In this document: positions 22,935 to 64,000 of the stretch, in pieces
Layout of the letters: each line of letters starts with the position of its first letter
Position numbering within the stretch: the stretch's first letter is position 1
NCBI GenBank assembly: GCA_015143295.1
Contig: CM026571.1
Coordinates: forward strand, 29,912,505 to 29,976,504
Direction of reading: 5' to 3'
Length of the DNA: 64,000 bases
From: Tetracentron sinense
Taxonomy: Eukaryota > Streptophyta > Magnoliopsida > Trochodendrales > Trochodendraceae
Program-made: the position numbers and the translations under genes
Notes under the pieces: generated by a model
Database searches by the model: none
Told to the model about the DNA's origin: nothing
The model's input: only the letters and a program-made list of their open reading frames with translations

Positions 22935-22996
22935 CACCGCCCAACCGGCATTTCGGGCGATCGACCGCCGGCGGTGGGCGATTGATCGCCGGCGCC
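22935..22996 (-). promoter_or_regulatory. GC-rich palindromic words upstream of an LTR TATA box
   Basis: Words of the type gggcgatcgaccgcc (22955) and gggcgattgatcgcc (22976), plus a half word caccgcccaaccggc (22935), form a compact array. The TATAAATA box on the minus strand is about 50 bp downstream of it. Confidence 0.55.
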
Positions 22997-24103
22997 CTTT
23001 TTTTTTTTTTAATTTAATTTAATTTTTTAACTCTTTTACTACTTTTTCCTTATCTTCCTTCTCATGAAGTTTGACCTCAAAACGAGTTAAATTAAACGTT
23101 TTATTTGGGTTTTAAAATCGATGTTTTTCATGTTAAATTTACAAGCATAATCACACTGAATTTAAACACATGTTTTCATAGCATTTAATAAACATCACAA
23201 ATATCAAACGAATTAAATTGGGGTTCCTACATTTTTCCTTTCAGCTTCCCCATGTTTGTACCTGGCAGTCAACTGGTGTTTAATACCACGTTTCTCATAA
23301 AACAATCACAAAAAATATATTTACCACCCCTATCAGTCTTCAACACCTCAATTTGAAACCCACTTTACTTTTCAACATATATAAGCGTTGAAATTTTTAA
23401 AAATATTGCATGCTTATGATTTTTGCTTCAAAAAATAAACCCACACTTTTTATACTAAAATCATCAATAGAAATCAAGAAATATCAGTTACCATTATTTG
23501 AAGCAACCTCAAACGGTCCACATAAATTTGAATGAACCAATTCCAACGGCTTTGTGGCTTTCCAATATTTCCCTGTATGAAAGACATCTCACATTCCTCA
23601 TTAGAGTACTGAACCAAATCCTCAAGGTCCAAAGGATTTTCTCCATAACTTGTAGATCTATCATCCTCTCCCCATTAGCCTTCAAGTTATGGAGAAAATC
23701 CTTGAAAATTAGAGATAGTTTATGATTTCTTCATCTGAAGAAGCTCAAACTGTTTTCGTAAGGTTTGCAACCTCACATTCCTCACCTTCTTAACTCCTTT
23801 GTGAGAGTTTCCTAAAATGTCCCAAGAATGTTTCGCTGATGTTGCATTGGCTATGTTTTCAGAAACTTCTTCGTCCACCGATTGAAAGACAAAAAATTGT
23901 GGGTTGTGATCTTTCTTCTCCCTAGACCCATCTTTCTATGTTTGAGTTAAATTTGCTTGATCCAAATGTTCCACGTATCCTTGATCAACAACTTCTCAAA
24001 TCTCCTGATATTCAAATAAGACCTGCGTCTGGATCCTCCAGTTCTCGAAGTTTTTCACTTGTGGTTGAAATGATCCATTCCCTGTTGCCATATTTCTGAT
24101 GCC

Positions 24104-25250
24104 AATTGATAGACTCAAAATATACAGGCACAAGCAATTCTCAAGGCAACAAAAGAGAAGACGAATAATATTAAAATCAATTAATTGTGAAAAGAATAAA
24201 ACAAATTAATGCTTTTATTACAAGTCACGCTCAAATCCTTATTTTGGATGTTTTAACTTATAACAATAATTTTTACTATTATAATGCGAGAGCCAGGCAT
24301 AGCCTGGTTTTTTTGAAATTCCCAATATACCCTCATATAAAATAAAACTTTGATTTAATGTTTTATTTTAATTCCCAAACTACCCCTTGCTCATCCATCT
24401 ATTTTAATAATAGAATCACAGCCAATCGTGATTGAACTCGGGGAGAGTTCAATCACACCTGTGGGTTAGTTAATGTGTCTCTTTTAACTCCTATTAACCG
24501 TGGTTAACTCCTTCCCCTTGCTCTTGATGCACGTGCCACCCGCTAGTACCTTAAATAGAGCTACATCCTACAATTGTTATTCAATGTAAATAAACAACTA
24601 AATAAATAATCTACTCCTAATAGGAAACCAACTCTTAGTTTAGATATTTCCAACAAAGCTCTGATACCAATTGTAGTGTAGAAATGCGATTATGAGAATC
24701 AGCGACAATGTAAATTAATGCCAAGAGAAAGCTGATAATAGAGAAGATAGAACACCACGCAAAATAAGATATACATGGTTTACCAACCAATGGCTACATC
24801 CACGATCGAAAATGATTCGAGAAACCTTCACTATAATGGATAAGATTACAAAAGAAGAGAACAAAAAAAAAAAAAAAAACCAAAGGCGACACAAATTTTT
24901 TTTTGTTTGTTTTTACTGAACAAACCCTAGATCGACTATAAACTTATATAGATGATAAAAATCTATTCGGAAACAAAGTCTTATTCAAAATAGGATTTTC
25001 CAGAAAGAATAAATCTAATTTGCTGTTTCTCATTCAAGCCAACCCAAACTCGCTCATGTGAGTTAGTTGCATGTTTGTATTGAATCGTTCAGTGAGAACC
25101 CCACAACTACTGTAATTCCACATTTGCTCCAGTGAACACATTCTCTCTTGAACGAGATTCCCCAAAAAATAAAAAAAAGGAATTAAATTCAAGGCAAAAT
25201 TCAATACTCTATTCAAAATTAATTACAAGAATCAATTTTTTTGAAATTTA
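24104..25250 (-). repeat. Ty1/copia LTR remnants with primer-binding site
   Basis: On the minus strand 24673-25250 has LTR features: ctatataagtttatag (TATA, near 24945), then gtggatgtagccatt...aaccatgtatatc (about 24770-24810), a block common in plant Tork/Tnt1-type copia LTRs, ending ctacactaca. Next is ATTGGTATCAGAGC (24657-24670), a Met-tRNA primer site. A second similar junction (gtctatca|attggcatcaga) lies at 24093-24111, so two overlapping copia insertions, or a duplicated leader, may be present. The Helitron-like relic 24270-24546 interrupts it. Confidence 0.55.
24270..24546 (+). mobile_element. Helitron-like non-autonomous relic, copy 1
   Basis: Starts TTTTTACTATTATAATG and ends CCCGCTAG followed by T, with an A before the start, as for Helitron insertion between A and T. 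The palindrome gcacgtgc lies about 8 bases before CTAG, in the position of the 3' hairpin. It is colinear with 25521-25799. The family assignment rests on these ends only. Confidence 0.5.
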
Positions 25251-25520
25251 ATTAATTATGTTTCAAAATGAGAGAACCACTAGAATGCCAAACCAGATGG
25301 CTCCCCAAGTGATCCATGAAATATGCCTTGTGATAAGGGACACGTGGAATCGATAATAATAATACATTCCTAAGTAATTCTTAAAAGGAAAATAATCACC
25401 ATTTTAATTATGGTTAAGATTCATTAATTCTCAGGAATAAAGCATATAACCTTAGTTTTTAGGAAAAAAATTAACTATTGAGTTAAGAGTTTTTTTTGGT
25501 TGAACAGCCATTCATCTTCT
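25251..25520. other. Upstream region of the helicase gene
   Basis: AT-rich and without coding signal. The ttatggttaagattcatt piece (25408) resembles the MITE at 17197 and may be a fragment. Confidence 0.35.
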
Positions 25521-25799
25521 TCTTTACTATTATAATGGGAAAGGCAGACGTAGCCTGATTTTTCCGAAATTCCCAAACTACCCTTATATAAAACCAAACT
25601 TTGATTTAATGTTTTACTTTAATTCCCAAACTATCCCTCGCTTATCTATCAATTTAAAGAATAAAATCACAGCCAATCGTGATTGAACTCGGGGAGAGTT
25701 CAATCGCACCTGCGGGTTAACGCACGTCCCTTTTAACTCCTATTAACCGTGGTTAACTCCTTCCACCTGGCTCTCACGTGCATCGCACACACCGGTTAG
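25521..25799 (+). mobile_element. Helitron-like relic, copy 2, in the helicase promoter
   Basis: Starts TCTTTACTATTATAATGGG, matching plant Helitron 5' ends. It is similar to 24270-24546 throughout: the shared block cagccaatcgtgattgaact runs on through ggggagagttcaatc, and ctcctattaaccgtggttaact is also shared. The end is ACCGGTTAG instead of CTAG, so the terminus has mutated. It ends about 150 bp before the helicase start codon. Confidence 0.5.
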
Positions 25800-25950
25800 G
25801 TTCGTAAAGGCTTGTCCAGTCCTCGGACAACGGATTAAATAGCGTATTGGTCCTCTCTCGATCATTTATAAGAACTAAGAAGCCGACTATCAAATCCCCC
25901 ATTTCGTTTGAAACTGCAACTAGGTTTAGCAACGGTCGGAAAACTAGAGG
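25800..25950 (+). promoter_or_regulatory. Proximal promoter and 5' leader of RECQL2-like gene
   Basis: The ATG at 25951 sits in a good context (actagaggATGGA). A TATA-like tttataag at 25865-25872 would place the transcription start near 25895-25900 and leave a leader of about 50 nt. The leader has no upstream ATG. The whole non-repeat promoter is only about 150 bp, because a Helitron-like relic lies directly upstream. The start site is inferred. Confidence 0.45.
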
Positions 25951-63138
<37,188 letters not shown>

Positions 63139-63417
63139 GTAAATTCATTGTCCAAATGAAATCAATTATACATGTCAATGCGACGCCTCATACCAGACTG
63201 CTTTGATTCACAAGGGTCTATGCTGGATGATATTTTTTGTTTTCCCAGTTTTTAAACAAAACACTCCAAGGGGAGTGATGCTTTCCCTGGCCCGAACTAG
63301 TTTATTGAATAAATAAAATGATTTCCACCTAGAGCTGGAAGCAAGAACCTGAACCGTACGAAACTGGTTATAAGTTATGAAAGTGTAGAGAGGGAATTGG
63401 GGGGGGTATAGACCTTA

Positions 63418-64000
63418 CTCTTTTTTTTTTTTTGGATGAGTAACTTGTATTAATAAATATACAATAAGGGAATATACCACCCTCACCCCCGAAAAGAAAG
63501 AAAAAAAAAGAAATAAATTAAAAGAGTAAATCAGGACTCAGGAGTCATAATACAAAAATTTCCACCAATTATATAAAAGATCTGTTGTTTTAGTCCCAGA
63601 AAGTTCCTTTAGAATGGAAGTCCAACTATAGAGGGTTCACCCAATGATGCTATAACTTCGATAAAGAGCTCTTCGTGCCTTCAAAGATCTTGTTTTTTCT
63701 TTGCTTCCAAATTCTCTAATAAAGTGTGGATGAAAAATTCCTCAAAGAATCTTCCCCCCCTTCCCTAAGTGCCCCTTGGGCTAACCGAAGATTTTATCCT
63801 TGAGTTGTTCTGGGTGAGACCAAGATGAGCTAAATAGAGAGATGAAGTATTCAAAAGTGACTAAGCTAACAAACAACTGGTGAGGAGGTGGATTACACCT
63901 TTGCTCGACTCACACACTCTGTATCTGTTCAGGAATAGGGATCACCATGCCTGGAGTCTTAGGCAGTCAAATGTAAGGATTTTATCTATGATGGTCGATC
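63418..64000 (-). mobile_element. Possible minus-strand retroelement starting at a poly(T) run
   Basis: A run of 13 T (63421-63433) followed by ggatgagtaacttgtattaataaat resembles the start of the minus-oriented LINE at 52716 (T run, then gatcagtaaataagactttattaa). The following sequence shows no long frame. I read it as a retroposed 3' end running off the window in intron 8, with low certainty. Confidence 0.3.

Larger units (their letters stand above)
20801..23231 (-). repeat. Solo LTR, 2.4 kb, gypsy-type, TTTTT target duplication
   Basis: On the minus strand it begins TGTAGGAACCCC and ends GGCGTGACA. TTTTT flanks it at 20796-20800 and 23232-23236. It lies inside the copia integrase, whose frame resumes once the LTR and one duplication are skipped. 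On the minus strand TATAAATA (22887-22880) lies downstream of a palindromic array (22996-22935). Two other LTRs here, 28930-31294 and 37034-39962, have the same TGTA...GCG(T/A)CA style ends and similar length. With no internal region it is a solo LTR, probably of a Tekay/Del-like gypsy. Confidence 0.8.
20150..24103 (-). pseudogene. Ty1/copia gag-integrase relic split by a solo LTR
   Basis: Reading down the minus strand from the primer-site-like ttggcatcaga (24093-24103), a copia gag start follows (MATGNGSFQP near 24090, then NWRIQTQVLFEYQE). Fragments of gag, the pre-integrase zinc region and the integrase come next: HSNLCGPFEV near 23550, VLKTDRGGKYI near 23340 and the GEAERKN block. The block is cut by the solo LTR 20801-23231 and continues in the same frame with ITIMNMVRC at about 20790. 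The last piece (MPRVGHLRVFRCIAYAH, 20432-20638) is the integrase end leading to RT. Protease is missing and RT is lost. Stops are frequent. Confidence 0.78.

Overview
The window looks like a stretch of a large, repeat-rich angiosperm genome, probably a eudicot. It is AT-rich, has spliceosomal introns, and is packed with plant-type transposons: Ty3/gypsy chromoviruses, Ty1/copia and Sirevirus-like LTRs, plant LINEs with a zf-RVT/RNase H tail, hAT, PIF/Harbinger, CACTA and Helitron relics. A lineage with long introns and many hATs, such as Nelumbo, would fit, but nothing here proves the species.

Only one host gene is clearly supported. It is a RecQ DNA helicase most like plant RECQL2 (WRN-like), on the + strand, starting at ATG 25951 and running off the right edge. 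Eight exons are visible: 25951-26011, 26989-27209, 44877-45023, 45112-45330, 56724-56828, 56917-57021, 57126-57248 and 63050-63138. All have GT-AG borders and join into one open frame of 356 codons plus 2 nt, carrying motif 0, the Walker A, the DEAH box, the aromatic-rich loop and motifs III and IV. The introns are very uneven (about 17.7, 11.4 and 5.8 kb beside 88-104 nt), and transposons explain the large ones.

Layout. 1-25520 is intergenic transposon territory. It holds a decayed gypsy element with both LTRs and a CTATC target duplication (264-6865), a PIF/Harbinger-type element (7558-9190), a LINE tail (9460-10907), a run of hAT-like elements with 8-bp target duplications (11268-14060), Sirevirus-like LTRs, a CACTA-like relic, and a copia relic split by a 2.4-kb solo LTR. 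A Helitron-like relic ends about 150 bp before the RECQL2 ATG. Intron 2 contains a LINE (33620-42610) interrupted by a hAT (36296-41034), which is interrupted by a solo LTR (37034-39962), which contains another LINE piece. Intron 4 contains a gypsy element (45707-55752) whose 5' LTR is split by a 5.4-kb LINE (46072-51470) and whose gag-pol is split by a LINE tail. Intron 7 holds a Tourist-like MITE and another interrupted LINE.

The most interesting pattern is a set of hAT-like elements in at least four sequence families. They share one architecture: 8-bp target duplications, ends containing a TTTAAAA- or TTAAATC-like core, and subterminal regions made of degenerate copies of one family-specific short word (cgatacgtatcgg, gattcgaatc, ttcgggaataattcg, aggcgtg). 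The 36296-41034 element keeps pieces of a BED-finger transposase and links the non-coding families to a coding source. A second pattern is that four LTRs of unrelated families carry arrays of about 14-bp palindromic words just upstream of a TATA box.
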